Shown here: positions 8,145-16,757 of the stretch, piece by piece
Layout of the letters: each line of letters starts with the position of its first letter
How positions within the stretch are numbered: position 1 is the first letter of the stretch
Source: Lachnospiraceae bacterium
GTDB taxonomy: Bacteria > Bacillota > Clostridia > Lachnospirales > Lachnospiraceae
Length of the DNA: 64,000 bases
NCBI GenBank assembly: GCA_019421365.1
Contig: JAHZFJ010000001.1
Coordinates: 1 to 64,000 of the forward strand
Reading direction: 5' to 3'
The notes under the pieces: generated by a model
Seen by the model: only the letters and a program-made list of their open reading frames with translations
The model's database searches: none
Told to the model about the DNA's origin: nothing
Made by a program: the position numbers and the translations under genes

Positions 8145-10304
8145 ATGGCAGAATTAGTGAATAACCTACAAAAAATCAATGAATATAAAGAACGAGCAAA
8201 AGAACTCGTAAGTAAGATGACATTAGAAGAAAAATGTTTTCAGATGTTACATAGCGCGCCAGCAATTGAGCGACTTGGTGTGAATTCATATAATTGGTGG
8301 AATGAGGGATTGCATGGTGTTGCAAGAGCTGGAGTAGCGACAATATTTCCACAGGCTATCGGACTTGCAGCAAGTTTTGATGAGGAACTACTTAAGTCTG
8401 TTGCAGATGCTGTCTCAACAGAAGCCAGAGGGAAGTTTAATATGCAACAAGAATTTGGTGATACGGATATCTATAAGGGACTTACTTTTTGGGCTCCTAA
8501 TGTAAATATATTCAGAGACCCAAGATGGGGACGTGGTCATGAAACTTATGGTGAGGATCCCTATCTAACCGCTAGGCTTGGAGTTAGCTATATTAAAGGC
8601 CTTCAAGGTGATGATGAGAATTACCTAAAGACGGCTGCTTGCGCAAAACATTTTGCGGTACATTCGGGACCAGAGGATATTCGTCACTCTTTTAATGCAG
8701 AGGTAAGTATGCAAGATATGTGGGAGACGTACCTACCAGCATTTGAAGCATGTGTGAAGGAAGCAAAAGTTGAAACCGTAATGGGTGCTTATAATAGGAC
8801 CAATGGAGAACCTTGCTGTGGAAGTAAGTTTTTATTAAAAGATACCTTGAGAGAGCAATGGGGATTTGATGGCCATGTCGTATCAGACTGTTGGGCTATT
8901 AAGGATTTTCATGAATATCACCATGTAACAGCTTCCGCAGTTGACTCTGTAGCATTAGCTGTTTCTATGGGATGTGACTTGAATTGTGGTAACATATTCC
9001 TCTATCTTGCACAAGCTGTTAAGGAGGGGAAGGTTTCAGAGGAACAAGTAACAACTGCTGTTGAACGCTTGTTCACAACTAGAATGAAGTTAGGTCTGTT
9101 TGATGAGCCTAAGAAGGTACCATACAATGCAATTAACTATAACATCGTAGATTCTAAAATAATGAAAGAAAAGAATCTTGATATAGCTAGAAAGACCTTA
9201 GTATTACTTAAGAATGAAGATAATTTATTACCTCTTGATAAGAAAGCGGTTAAGACAGTTGGCATTATTGGTCCGAATGCGGATAACAGAAGAGCGCTTG
9301 TTGGCAATTATGAAGGAACAGCATCTCGTTATGTAACCATTAACGAAGGAATACAGGACTATCTTGGGGATGATGTACGTGTACTATACTCAGAAGGATG
9401 TCATTTATACAAAGATCGAATCAGTGGACTTGGAAAAGAGAATGATAGAATTGCTGAAGTAAGAGGTATCTGCAAGGAGAGTGATGTATTGATTGCTTGC
9501 CTTGGTCTTGACTCTGGGTTGGAAGGTGAGGAGGGAGATGCAGGTAACCAATATGCAAGTGGGGATAAGCCAAATCTTAATCTTCCGGGTATACAAGAAG
9601 AAGTATTAAAAGTAATGTATGAATCTGGAAAACCAGTTGTATTAATAGTTTTATCAGGCAGCGCATTGGCTATTAACTGGGCAGAAGAACATATTCCTGC
9701 TATTATCCAAGGTTGGTATCCAGGTGCACAAGGTGGTAAGGCTATTGCAGAATTATTATTCGGGGAGTTCTCGCCAGAAGGGAAATTACCAATAACATTC
9801 TATCGTACTACAGAAGAATTGCCAGCCTTCACAGACTATTCAATGCAGAATCGAACTTACCGTTATATGAAGAATGAAGCTCTTTATCCATTTGGTTATG
9901 GACTAACCTATACTTCATTTGAGTTTACGAATGTAGAGCTTTCATCAGAAGTAGCCAGCAAGGATGGCGTTGATATTACCCTTGATATAACCAATATTGG
10001 AAGTATGGATGCAAGAGAGACAGTACAAGTTTATGTGAAAGCAGAACGTGAGGGTACACCTAATGCAGGACTTAAAGCATTTAAGAAAGTAGCTTTATCA
10101 ACGGGAGAAACGAAACAATTAGAAATTCACTTAGGTTTAGAAGCCTTTTCATTATGTGATGAAGAAGGAAAACGAGTAGTGCTGCCTGGAACGTATTCTA
10201 TCTATATTGGTGATTCACAACCTGATAAACGTAGTGTAGAACTTACTCATATTGAACCAAAATGTTTAAGAATTACTATTAATGAATACTTAGAATTATC
10301 ATAG
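8145..10304 (+). CDS. GH3 beta-xylosidase/beta-glucosidase-type enzyme
   Basis: The 719-residue protein has the two-domain GH3 fold plus a C-terminal fibronectin-III-like domain (about 630-715). The nucleophile is Asp248 in HVVSDCWAI. The NWWNEGLHGVAR segment near the N terminus and AGLEGEEGDAG-like loop are typical of the BxlB/xylosidase branch. GGGGAAA at 8128-8134 is well spaced for the ATG at 8145; a GTG nine bases earlier is too close to that site. It lacks a signal peptide and should finish conversion of xylobiose and short oligomers to xylose. Arabinofuranosidase or glucosidase side activity is common in the family. Confidence 0.9.
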   Translation: MAELVNNLQKINEYKERAKELVSKMTLEEKCFQMLHSAPAIERLGVNSYNWWNEGLHGVARAGVATIFPQAIGLAASFDEELLKSVADAVSTEARGKFNMQQEFGDTDIYKGLTFWAPNVNIFRDPRWGRGHETYGEDPYLTARLGVSYIKGLQGDDENYLKTAACAKHFAVHSGPEDIRHSFNAEVSMQDMWETYLPAFEACVKEAKVETVMGAYNRTNGEPCCGSKFLLKDTLREQWGFDGHVVSDCWAIKDFHEYHHVTASAVDSVALAVSMGCDLNCGNIFLYLAQAVKEGKVSEEQVTTAVERLFTTRMKLGLFDEPKKVPYNAINYNIVDSKIMKEKNLDIARKTLVLLKNEDNLLPLDKKAVKTVGIIGPNADNRRALVGNYEGTASRYVTINEGIQDYLGDDVRVLYSEGCHLYKDRISGLGKENDRIAEVRGICKESDVLIACLGLDSGLEGEEGDAGNQYASGDKPNLNLPGIQEEVLKVMYESGKPVVLIVLSGSALAINWAEEHIPAIIQGWYPGAQGGKAIAELLFGEFSPEGKLPITFYRTTEELPAFTDYSMQNRTYRYMKNEALYPFGYGLTYTSFEFTNVELSSEVASKDGVDITLDITNIGSMDARETVQVYVKAEREGTPNAGLKAFKKVALSTGETKQLEIHLGLEAFSLCDEEGKRVVLPGTYSIYIGDSQPDKRSVELTHIEPKCLRITINEYLELS

Positions 10305-10309
10305 ATAAT

Positions 10310-10353
10310 GGTAAGTTATTAATATGTCTAAGTGGACTTATGTCAATAACTTG
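10310..10353 (+). terminator. Stem-loop after the GH3 gene
   Basis: AAGTTATT near 10312-10319 can pair with AATAACTT near 10344-10351. It lies directly after the GH3 stop. There is no U-tract, so it is a weak terminator candidate or an mRNA-stabilising end. Confidence 0.3.
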
Positions 10354-10458
10354 CGATGCACAGTAGTCATTTTATTCGAACTATGCTATTATGAATATTA
10401 GGAGTTATTATCTGAATCTTTTGGCAAAATACTAAATGAATTACTTAAGGAGAATAGT

Positions 10459-10878
10459 ATGAAAGATCAGAATTGTGCTTATTGCATGCAAGGTGAATTA
10501 GTAGCTAATTTTGGATACTTAGCAATGGAGATGGACAATAGTTTTGTTTTTATATTTAAAGAACAAAGCAATCCAGGTCGAGTAATTGTTGCTCACAAAA
10601 AACACGTAAGTGAATTAATTGACTTAACAGATAAAGAAAGAGATGATTATTTTGCTGAAATTGCTAAAGTAGCTCGTGCCATGCATAAAGCTTTCTCGCC
10701 AAATAAAATCAATTACGGTGCATATGGTGATACTGGACATCACTTACATTTTCACTTAGTTCCTAAATACGAAGGTGAAAGTGAATGGGGGGGAACATTT
10801 ACCATGAACAGTGGTAAAGTTATGATTGATGATGCAAAGTGTGAAGAACTTGCACAGAAATTAAGAGAAGCTATCTAA
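10459..10878 (+). CDS. HIT-family nucleotide-binding protein
   Basis: The 139-residue protein carries the histidine triad His95-x-His97-x-His99 (HLHFHL), with His97 the expected nucleophile for hydrolysis of nucleoside phosphoramidates or dinucleoside polyphosphates. An N-terminal CAYC pair (residues about 6-9) may help bind zinc, as in some HIT proteins. TTAAGGAGA just upstream of the ATG at 10459 gives a clear ribosome site. It lies between xylan genes but has no evident role in them. The exact substrate is unknown. It is probably a single-gene unit ended by the hairpin at 10922-10990. Confidence 0.9.
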   Translation: MKDQNCAYCMQGELVANFGYLAMEMDNSFVFIFKEQSNPGRVIVAHKKHVSELIDLTDKERDDYFAEIAKVARAMHKAFSPNKINYGAYGDTGHHLHFHLVPKYEGESEWGGTFTMNSGKVMIDDAKCEELAQKLREAI

Positions 10879-10921
10879 TAAAGAATAGCACTGAAATACG
10901 AAAAGAGAATATCACATATAA

Positions 10922-10990
10922 AATATGCTCCACTTGTGGTAGATAATTCTTAGAATAAGAAAAGTCTTCCACAAGTGGAGCGTATTTTAT
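10922..10990 (+). terminator. Long-stem intrinsic terminator after the HIT gene
   Basis: AATATGCTCCACTTGTGG (10922-10939) pairs with CCACAAGTGGAGCGTATT (10969-10986) with one mismatch, followed by TTTATTG. The 18-bp stem around a ~29-nt loop separates the HIT gene from the oxidoreductase gene. Confidence 0.7.
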
Positions 10991-11057
10991 TGTAATTATA
11001 GTAATACTCATAATATCGTGTATAATAGTATATATAGAATAAAAGGAGGTATAAGAT

Positions 11058-12038
11058 ATGAAATTTGGAATTCTTGGAGCAGGGAATATTGCACAAACTA
11101 TGGCGAATACGATAAGTAAGATGACTGGGGTTGAAAGCTATGCGGTAGCTTCACGTGATATAGGTAAAGCTACCGATTTCGCTGCAAAGAATGGTTTTTT
11201 AAAAGCGTATGGTTCATACGAAGAACTAGTGCAAGATGAAGAGGTAGAATTGATTTATATCGCAACACCACATTCCCATCATTATTCACATGCTAAACTT
11301 TGTATTGAACATGGAAAGCCAGTTTTATGTGAGAAAGCATTCACTGCGAATGCAATGCAAGCAAAGGAAATCCTTGCTCTTGCAAAGGAAAGGAAGGTCT
11401 TTATTACAGAAGCAATTTGGACAAGATACATGCCAAGTAGAGAAAGAATTAATGCTATAATTGATAGTGGTCTTATCGGTGATGTGACTTCTGTAACTGC
11501 AAATCTTGGATACGCTATTGACCATGCGGAGCGCTTAATTAAACCTGATTTAGCAGGAGGTGCTTTACTTGATTTGGGCGTATATCCGATTAATTTCGCT
11601 TGTATGATACTTGGTTCAAACTATTCAGAGGTATCTTCAACTGCGATATTAACAGACACTGGCGTGGATAGTATGAATACAATTACACTATCTTATGCAG
11701 ATGGAAAGATGGCATCTTTACACAGTACATTCAAGGCGAGAACCAATCGTATGGGAGTTGTTAGTGGAACGCAAGGTTACATGGAGATTCAGAACATTAA
11801 TAATTGTGAAGAGATTAGAGTCTATAATATTAATGATGAGTTACTTAAGAAAGAAACGTTTACTGATCAAATTACTGGCTTTGAGTATGAGGTGGAAGCT
11901 TGTGTAGAGGCTCTTAAAAATGGTCTTTTAGAATGCCCACAGATGCCACATTCAGAAATAATTAAGATAATGGAATTGATGGATTCTCTTCGAAAAGAAT
12001 GGGGAGTAATCTACCCATGGGATGAGACAGACAACTAA
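11058..12038 (+). CDS. Gfo/Idh/MocA-family NAD(P)-dependent oxidoreductase
   Basis: The 326-residue protein begins with a Rossmann dinucleotide site (GILGAGNIAQTMA, residues 3-15). The family EKP motif near residue 95 reads CEKAF. The C-terminal half has the alpha/beta substrate domain (LDLGVYPINFA). The overall pattern resembles trans-dihydrodiol/D-xylose 1-dehydrogenase-like members. AAAGGAGGT sits 8 bases before the ATG. A TATAAT at 11021-11026 may be its -10 box, but no good -35 was found. Sugar or sugar-acid dehydrogenase in the xylan cluster is a reasonable inference; the substrate is not known. Confidence 0.85.
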   Translation: MKFGILGAGNIAQTMANTISKMTGVESYAVASRDIGKATDFAAKNGFLKAYGSYEELVQDEEVELIYIATPHSHHYSHAKLCIEHGKPVLCEKAFTANAMQAKEILALAKERKVFITEAIWTRYMPSRERINAIIDSGLIGDVTSVTANLGYAIDHAERLIKPDLAGGALLDLGVYPINFACMILGSNYSEVSSTAILTDTGVDSMNTITLSYADGKMASLHSTFKARTNRMGVVSGTQGYMEIQNINNCEEIRVYNINDELLKKETFTDQITGFEYEVEACVEALKNGLLECPQMPHSEIIKIMELMDSLRKEWGVIYPWDETDN

Positions 12039-12143
12039 TTAATCAAAAACAAAAGAAAAGCAGTATAGTACTAATTATTAGCAAGTCAATGGAAGAATTA
12101 CATGATGAAATTCATTATACTTACGTCATATAAAAAACGACAA

Positions 12144-12195
12144 TTTGTGCTTGCGACTAAAATTCGCAGGTTTTGTGAAAGGCATGGTGATTTAT
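12144..12195 (+). repeat. RBS-bearing leader repeat, copy A (before second GH43)
   Basis: Starts TTTGTGC, then a stem TTGCGA/TCGCAG, then GTGAAAGGCATGGTG and ends at the ATG of the GH43 gene. It shares its order of parts with copies at 24536, 25643 (minus strand) and 38013. The GAAAGG provides the ribosome binding site. Confidence 0.6.
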
Positions 12196-13731
12196 ATGAA
12201 AATAATGAATCCAATTATACCAGGGTATTATCCAGACCCATCTATCTGTGCAGTTGGAGAAGATTTTTACCTTGTGAATTCTACATTTACATATTTTCCT
12301 GGGGTACCTATTTTTCATAGTAAGGATTTGAAGAATTGGACTCAAATTGGTAACATATTAACAAGAAAGAGTCAAGTTAGTCTTGATGATCAATGGCATT
12401 CTGGTGGTATCTTTGCACCAAGTATTCGCTACCATGATGGAACGTTCTATATGATAACCACCAATGTTGGCGGTGGGGGTAACTTCTATGTTACAGCGAC
12501 AGACCCTGCTGGGCCTTGGTCAGAACCGTATTTTCTTGAGGGTGCTGATGGAATTGACCCGACAATATTCTTTGATGAAGATGGCAAAGCATATTACGTA
12601 GGACAAAGAGCGAACTCTGATGGGGCAGCATACTGGGGAGATTGTGAGGTATGGATTCAGGAGTTAGATCTAGAGGCAGGTATATTACTAGGAGAATCTC
12701 GTGTTCTTTGGAGAGGTTCTATGAAACCTTCTAATTGGGTAGAGGGACCTCATCTATATAAAATAGGTGAATATTATTATGTAATGATAGCAGAAGGTGG
12801 AACTGGACTTGAGCATTCCATAACAATTGCAAGAAGTAAGGAATTGTTTGGAGAGTATGAATCCTGTCCGAGAAATCCAATTGTTACTCATAGACATCTT
12901 GGTAAGAATTACAAGATTATTAATACAGGACACGGTGATTTGGTTCAGGATAAGAATGGCGAATGGTATATGGTATTATTAGCATCAAGACCAATACAAG
13001 GTTACTGTAATATGGGAAGAGAAACATTCTTGGCTAAAGTTGAATGGGAAGATGGATGGCCTGTAGTGAATCCGGGAATAGGAATTATAACCGATACAAT
13101 TGAGGTGCCATTAGAAGAACAAGAACAGGTATTTGCTAATCATTGCTATCACTTCTATGAAAAAACATGGGATCCACATTTTATATTCTTACACAACCCT
13201 GATGAAACTGCATATGAGATTCTTCCAGAACAAGGAATTCTTAGAATGCATGCACGTAAGGAGACAATTGATGATTTAGTTAGCCCTACCTATGTAGGTG
13301 TGAGACAGCAACACCATCGATTCAAGGCTTCAACTCGTATAACTAGTAATATCATCGATGGTGAAGAAGCTGGGATGGCAATTGTTCAAAGTAATGAATA
13401 TTACTTAACGGCCTCAGTAGTGAAGGAAGATAATAAGACATATTTAAAGGCTTTAATGAAAAATAAAGAACAGAGTTTTGAACTCGGGAAGAATGAAATT
13501 ATGTCTGAGCCATTGGAAATCATATTAACTGGACAAGATCAAGTACTTTCAATCCATTATAAGCAAGATGGCAGAGAAAGTGTGCTTGCACATAATATCG
13601 ATATGAACTCTCTTAGTACAGAAGTAGCTGGTGGATTTGTAGGTTGCACGATAGGTATGTATATCACATCAAAAGGTAGTGATAGCAATAGCTATGCTGA
13701 TTTCAACTGGCTATCTTATATTGGATTCTAG
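12196..13731 (+). CDS. Glycoside hydrolase family 43 beta-xylosidase (second copy)
   Basis: The 511-residue protein has GH43 catalytic residues Asp14 (GYYPDPS), Asp121 (GIDPTIFFDEDG) and Glu183 (VEGPHLYK), followed by a C-terminal beta-sandwich domain (about 320-510). The NPIIPGYYPDPSIC start is typical of the beta-xylosidase subfamilies related to XynB3 and is clearly different from the first GH43 at 295. ATG 12196 is chosen because GAAAGG lies 14-19 bases upstream and the protein then begins at the usual family position; an in-frame ATG at 12145 would add 17 residues encoded by the repeat. Cytoplasmic; probably releases xylose or arabinose from oligosaccharides. Confidence 0.9.
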   Translation: MKIMNPIIPGYYPDPSICAVGEDFYLVNSTFTYFPGVPIFHSKDLKNWTQIGNILTRKSQVSLDDQWHSGGIFAPSIRYHDGTFYMITTNVGGGGNFYVTATDPAGPWSEPYFLEGADGIDPTIFFDEDGKAYYVGQRANSDGAAYWGDCEVWIQELDLEAGILLGESRVLWRGSMKPSNWVEGPHLYKIGEYYYVMIAEGGTGLEHSITIARSKELFGEYESCPRNPIVTHRHLGKNYKIINTGHGDLVQDKNGEWYMVLLASRPIQGYCNMGRETFLAKVEWEDGWPVVNPGIGIITDTIEVPLEEQEQVFANHCYHFYEKTWDPHFIFLHNPDETAYEILPEQGILRMHARKETIDDLVSPTYVGVRQQHHRFKASTRITSNIIDGEEAGMAIVQSNEYYLTASVVKEDNKTYLKALMKNKEQSFELGKNEIMSEPLEIILTGQDQVLSIHYKQDGRESVLAHNIDMNSLSTEVAGGFVGCTIGMYITSKGSDSNSYADFNWLSYIGF

Positions 13732-13814
13732 TATGTCAGTCGCGATGGAATCTTTTACGAAGCAAATAGAGTAATGGATAGTATTCTAAAAATTGAAGAT
13801 AATTATTAATAGCA

Positions 13815-13889
13815 AAAGCTGTTATTTGGAATTAGACAAGATAAAAACTTGTTTGATAACGGATAACAGCTTTATTTATTTTATTTAGG
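13815..13889 (+). terminator. Terminator-like hairpin between GH43 and the chromate transporter
   Basis: AAAGCTGTTAT (13815-13825) pairs perfectly with ATAACAGCTTT (13864-13874), with an inner ACAAG/CTTGT stem in the loop. A TTTATTTATTTTATTT tract follows and leads into the AGGAGG of the next gene. It can end the GH43 transcript. Its closeness to the next start (27 nt) also allows a leader function. Confidence 0.65.
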
Positions 13890-13900
13890 AGGTTTGTTGA

Positions 13901-14455
13901 ATGGATAGGAAGAAACAGTATTGTCAATTGTTCCTAACATTTTTTAAGATAGGTGCGTTTACATTCGGTGGTGGCTACGCAATGATACCATTAATTAGAA
14001 GAGAAGTTGTTGAGAAAAAGTGGATAGACGAACAAGACATGATGGATATAATTGCAGTCTCAGAATCAACACCGGGACCTTTTGCGGTTAATTCAGCGAC
14101 TTTTGTTGGATATCAATTGGGAGGATTTTTGGGTGCAGTGATGGCAACACTGGGTGTTACATTACCATCATTTTTAATCATACTCGCTATCTCTTTTTTC
14201 TTGAAGCAATTTGAAGAATTCCCTGCCGTTCAGTATGCATTTAAGGGAATTCGTGCGGGAGTATTTGTTCTTATATTGAGTGCGTGTTATTCAATGTTTA
14301 AACAGTGTAAGAGAAATTGGTTTAGTTATATTATAATAATTGCGGCATTTATCAGTGTTGGATTTTTTAATGCTAGTGCAATTTTTATTCTTATTCTATG
14401 TGCCATAGCCGGACTTTGTTTTAGCAGTATTATGGCTAGAAAGGATTCGAGATGA
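13901..14455 (+). CDS. Chromate transporter, first half-size subunit
   Basis: The 184-residue hydrophobic protein is a short-chain CHR (ChrA) domain with the family signature FFKIGAFTFGGGYAM at residues about 11-25 and SESTPGPFAVNSATFVG near 55-70. Short CHR proteins work as pairs of homologous subunits, and the stop overlaps the start of the second (ATGA). TTTAGGAGG precedes the ATG. Chromate or sulfate transport is the family annotation; the physiological substrate here is uncertain. Confidence 0.9.
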   Translation: MDRKKQYCQLFLTFFKIGAFTFGGGYAMIPLIRREVVEKKWIDEQDMMDIIAVSESTPGPFAVNSATFVGYQLGGFLGAVMATLGVTLPSFLIILAISFFLKQFEEFPAVQYAFKGIRAGVFVLILSACYSMFKQCKRNWFSYIIIIAAFISVGFFNASAIFILILCAIAGLCFSSIMARKDSR

Positions 14456-15009
14456 TATATCTAAGGCTGTTTATTTCGTTTTTTAAAATAGGCCTGTTTA
14501 CATTTGGTGGTGGTTATGCAATGCTACCGCTGATAGAAAAAGAGGTAATAAGTAATAATTGGATGACACTTGATGAATTGGTTAATTTCGTTGCAGTAGG
14601 AGAAAGTACACCAGGACCCTTTGCTGTGAATATATCAACTTATGTAGGTAGTGTTGTGGGAGGGGTTTTTGGTGCAATATCAGCTACACTTGGTGTTGTA
14701 TTGCCCTCATTTATCATCATTTTGATACTTGCAAAATGTTACGAAAAGTTCAAAGAAAGTAAGATAGTGAAAGGCTGCATGAATGGTCTACACCCAGCAG
14801 TAGTTGGCCTAATTGCTGCGGCAGCGATGTCAATTGGAAAAACGGTGTTTCATATAGGTACTGAAACTATTGTTTTCAACAGTGGGGCGTTCATCTCCAT
14901 AGGTATTATTGTTGTAGCTATATTCATGTTATATAAAAAGTTAAACCCAGTTTGGATAATTTGCGTTTCGGGATTAATTGGAATTGTTTCAGGCTATCTA
15001 CTGGAGTAG
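14452..15009 (+). CDS. Chromate transporter, second half-size subunit
   Basis: The 185-residue protein is homologous to the preceding one (FFKIGLFTFGGGYAM, VGESTPGPFAVNISTYVG). The 4-bp ATGA overlap indicates translational coupling, so the two subunits are probably made in equal amounts and form a heterodimer. Five to six membrane segments are visible. A strong terminator at 15088-15145 ends this two-gene unit. Confidence 0.9.
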   Translation: MIYLRLFISFFKIGLFTFGGGYAMLPLIEKEVISNNWMTLDELVNFVAVGESTPGPFAVNISTYVGSVVGGVFGAISATLGVVLPSFIIILILAKCYEKFKESKIVKGCMNGLHPAVVGLIAAAAMSIGKTVFHIGTETIVFNSGAFISIGIIVVAIFMLYKKLNPVWIICVSGLIGIVSGYLLE

Positions 15010-15087
15010 TTTGATTACTAAGCGCTCTGAGTATTTTATTGATTAATACGTAAAAACCAGTATAGTAAAATGAAATAAACATCAAAT

Positions 15088-15145
15088 AAGCTAAGAAAGA
15101 TGCTCCTTACATGATCTGTTTGGAACAACTTTCTTAGCTTTTATG
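15088..15145 (+). terminator. Intrinsic terminator after the chromate transporter genes
   Basis: AAGCTAAGAAAG (15088-15099) pairs perfectly with CTTTCTTAGCTT (15129-15140), followed by TTATG. The 12-bp stem lies about 80 bp after the second transporter stop. Confidence 0.75.
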
Positions 15146-15297
15146 TTAATGTCAATTTAGAAATTATAAATAAATTAGAATACAATACAATTTCCAGTTT
15201 TATCAAAAATAACTTGATTATTATCAATAATGGTAATATACTCAAAAGTGATAACAATTAAATTATAAAGACAAAGAGAAGGTAAGTGTAGCGTTAT

Positions 15298-15813
15298 ATG
15301 AATAAAGATTTTACAAAAGTTATTATGAATCCAATTAGGCAACGTGTAATCCAATTATTGATAAGGAGAGGAACCGCAACAACTAGCCAGATGTTAGAGG
15401 AATTGCAAGATATTCCACAGGCTAGTTTATATCGCCATCTCAGAATATTGTTAGAAGCCGATTGTATTACAGTTGTGGAAGAAAACAAAATAAGAGGAAC
15501 AATTGAAAAGACCTATGGACTTGTAAAAGAGCCAATCGGTGAGTATCAAAAAGATGAGGTATCAGGCTTGATTCATTCAACATTATTATCATTAATGGGA
15601 TCGTTCAAAAATTATTTTAAAGATGAAGATGCTGATCCAATTAGAGATATCTTATCGTTATCCACATCAACTTTATTGCTATCCGATGATGAATTACGAG
15701 ACCTGCTAGATGAGATCAGGCAGATACTAGAACGCGTGGTAGATAATAAACCATCAATGGACAGAAAAGAACGTAGGTTAACCTTCATATTATCTCCATG
15801 TGAAAAAGAGTAA
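15298..15813 (+). CDS. ArsR-like winged-helix transcriptional regulator
   Basis: The 171-residue protein has an N-terminal winged helix (MNPIRQRVIQLL to EKTYGLV, residues about 10-78) typical of ArsR/HTH_20 proteins, and an acidic helical C-terminal half that could dimerise or sense a ligand. No metal-binding cysteine box is visible. The ribosome site (AGAAGGTAAG) is modest. It precedes an ABC exporter operon on the same strand, separated by a ~196-bp palindrome, and is a plausible regulator of it; that link is inference from position. Confidence 0.75.
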   Translation: MNKDFTKVIMNPIRQRVIQLLIRRGTATTSQMLEELQDIPQASLYRHLRILLEADCITVVEENKIRGTIEKTYGLVKEPIGEYQKDEVSGLIHSTLLSLMGSFKNYFKDEDADPIRDILSLSTSTLLLSDDELRDLLDEIRQILERVVDNKPSMDRKERRLTFILSPCEKE

Positions 15814-15819
15814 GGAAGC

Positions 15820-16015
15820 CAATTGAGTGACTCTTCTGCGTGAATAAAGTATTCCTGTGTTTTAAGGCTGTTTACTACAGTTTTCTTAAAATTGTGTGAC
15901 TTACACATACAATAAAAGAATTGTATGTGACGTTCACACAATTCAGTAAACTGTAACAACAGACATAAAACACTTAGGAATAACTTTATTCACTACAAAG
16001 AGTAACTCAATTGAG
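15820..16015. mobile_element. ~196-bp foldback (MITE-like) palindrome
   Basis: Left arm 15820-15912 is the near-perfect reverse complement of right arm 15919-16015, with a 6-nt apex loop. Blocks in order on both arms are CAATTGAGT, ACTCTT, GTGAATAAAG, TATTCCT, GTGTTTTA, CTGTT, TACAGTTT, AATTGTGTGA and ACATACAATT. Small mismatches and single-base gaps show independent drift of the arms. CAATTGAG flanks both ends (15820-15827 and 16008-16015) and could be an 8-bp target duplication. No ORF is inside. It fills the whole gap between the regulator stop and the ABC gene leader. Confidence 0.7.
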
Positions 16016-16043
16016 AAAGTTAATAAAGAAAGAAGAGGGAATT

Positions 16044-16757
16044 ATGTTAAAAATTAAGAATCTTACAAAACGTTATAAAGGTGGTAAAGCGGCAGTATCA
16101 AACTTAAGTCTTAATATTCAAGCTGGCGATATCTATGGTTTTATTGGGCATAACGGAGCAGGTAAAACAACGACAATCAAGGCAGTAGTTGGAATAATTG
16201 ATTTTGATGAAGGGGAGATAATAATTGACGGCGAATCTATTCGCAACAACCCAATTAATTGCAAGAAGAAGATAGCTTATATACCGGATAATCCAGACTT
16301 ATATGAGCATCTGACGGGAATTCAATATCTGAATTTTGTTGGTGATATATTCGGGGTATCAGCAAAAGATAGGGAAGAGAAGATTAGAAAATATGCGAAT
16401 GATTTTGAAATCACTAGTGTATTAGGAGATTTAATCTCATCGTATTCCCATGGCATGAAACAAAAGTTAGCTATTATTTCAGCTTTAATACACGAACCCA
16501 AATTATTAATACTTGATGAGCCTTTTGTTGGATTAGATCCTAAGGCAGCTCTTATTCTTAAGAATACGATGCGTGAGTTATGTGAACAAGGTAGCGCAAT
16601 CTTTTTCTCCACCCATGTACTTGATGTCGCTGAGAAACTTTGTAACAAGATTGCTATTATTAAGAATGGAAAGCTAATTGTGTCAGGCAAGACAAATGAA
16701 CTTACGAAGGGGCAGTCATTAGAAGATGTGTTCATGGAGGTAGCTGACCATGCTTAA
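16044..16757 (+). CDS. ABC transporter ATP-binding protein
   Basis: The 237-residue ATPase has Walker A GHNGAGKTT (residues 35-43), a signature loop reading YSHGMKQKL in place of LSGGQ, and Walker B LLILDEPFVGLD. ATG 16044 is preferred over a TTG 33 bases earlier because AGAGGG sits just upstream and the protein then starts at the usual MLKIKNLTKRY. The stop overlaps the permease start. It forms an exporter of the ABC-2 type with the next gene. Cargo unknown. Confidence 0.9.
   Translation: MLKIKNLTKRYKGGKAAVSNLSLNIQAGDIYGFIGHNGAGKTTTIKAVVGIIDFDEGEIIIDGESIRNNPINCKKKIAYIPDNPDLYEHLTGIQYLNFVGDIFGVSAKDREEKIRKYANDFEITSVLGDLISSYSHGMKQKLAIISALIHEPKLLILDEPFVGLDPKAALILKNTMRELCEQGSAIFFSTHVLDVAEKLCNKIAIIKNGKLIVSGKTNELTKGQSLEDVFMEVADHA

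Noticed and set aside
12102..12320. 72-codon plus-strand frame across the leader repeat and GH43 start
   Set aside because: It overlaps the GH43 gene in another frame; the catalytic GH43 protein is clearly the real product.
16322..16735. 137-codon minus-strand frame inside the ABC ATPase gene
   Set aside because: Mirror frame of the ATPase gene with its Walker and signature motifs; no independent support.
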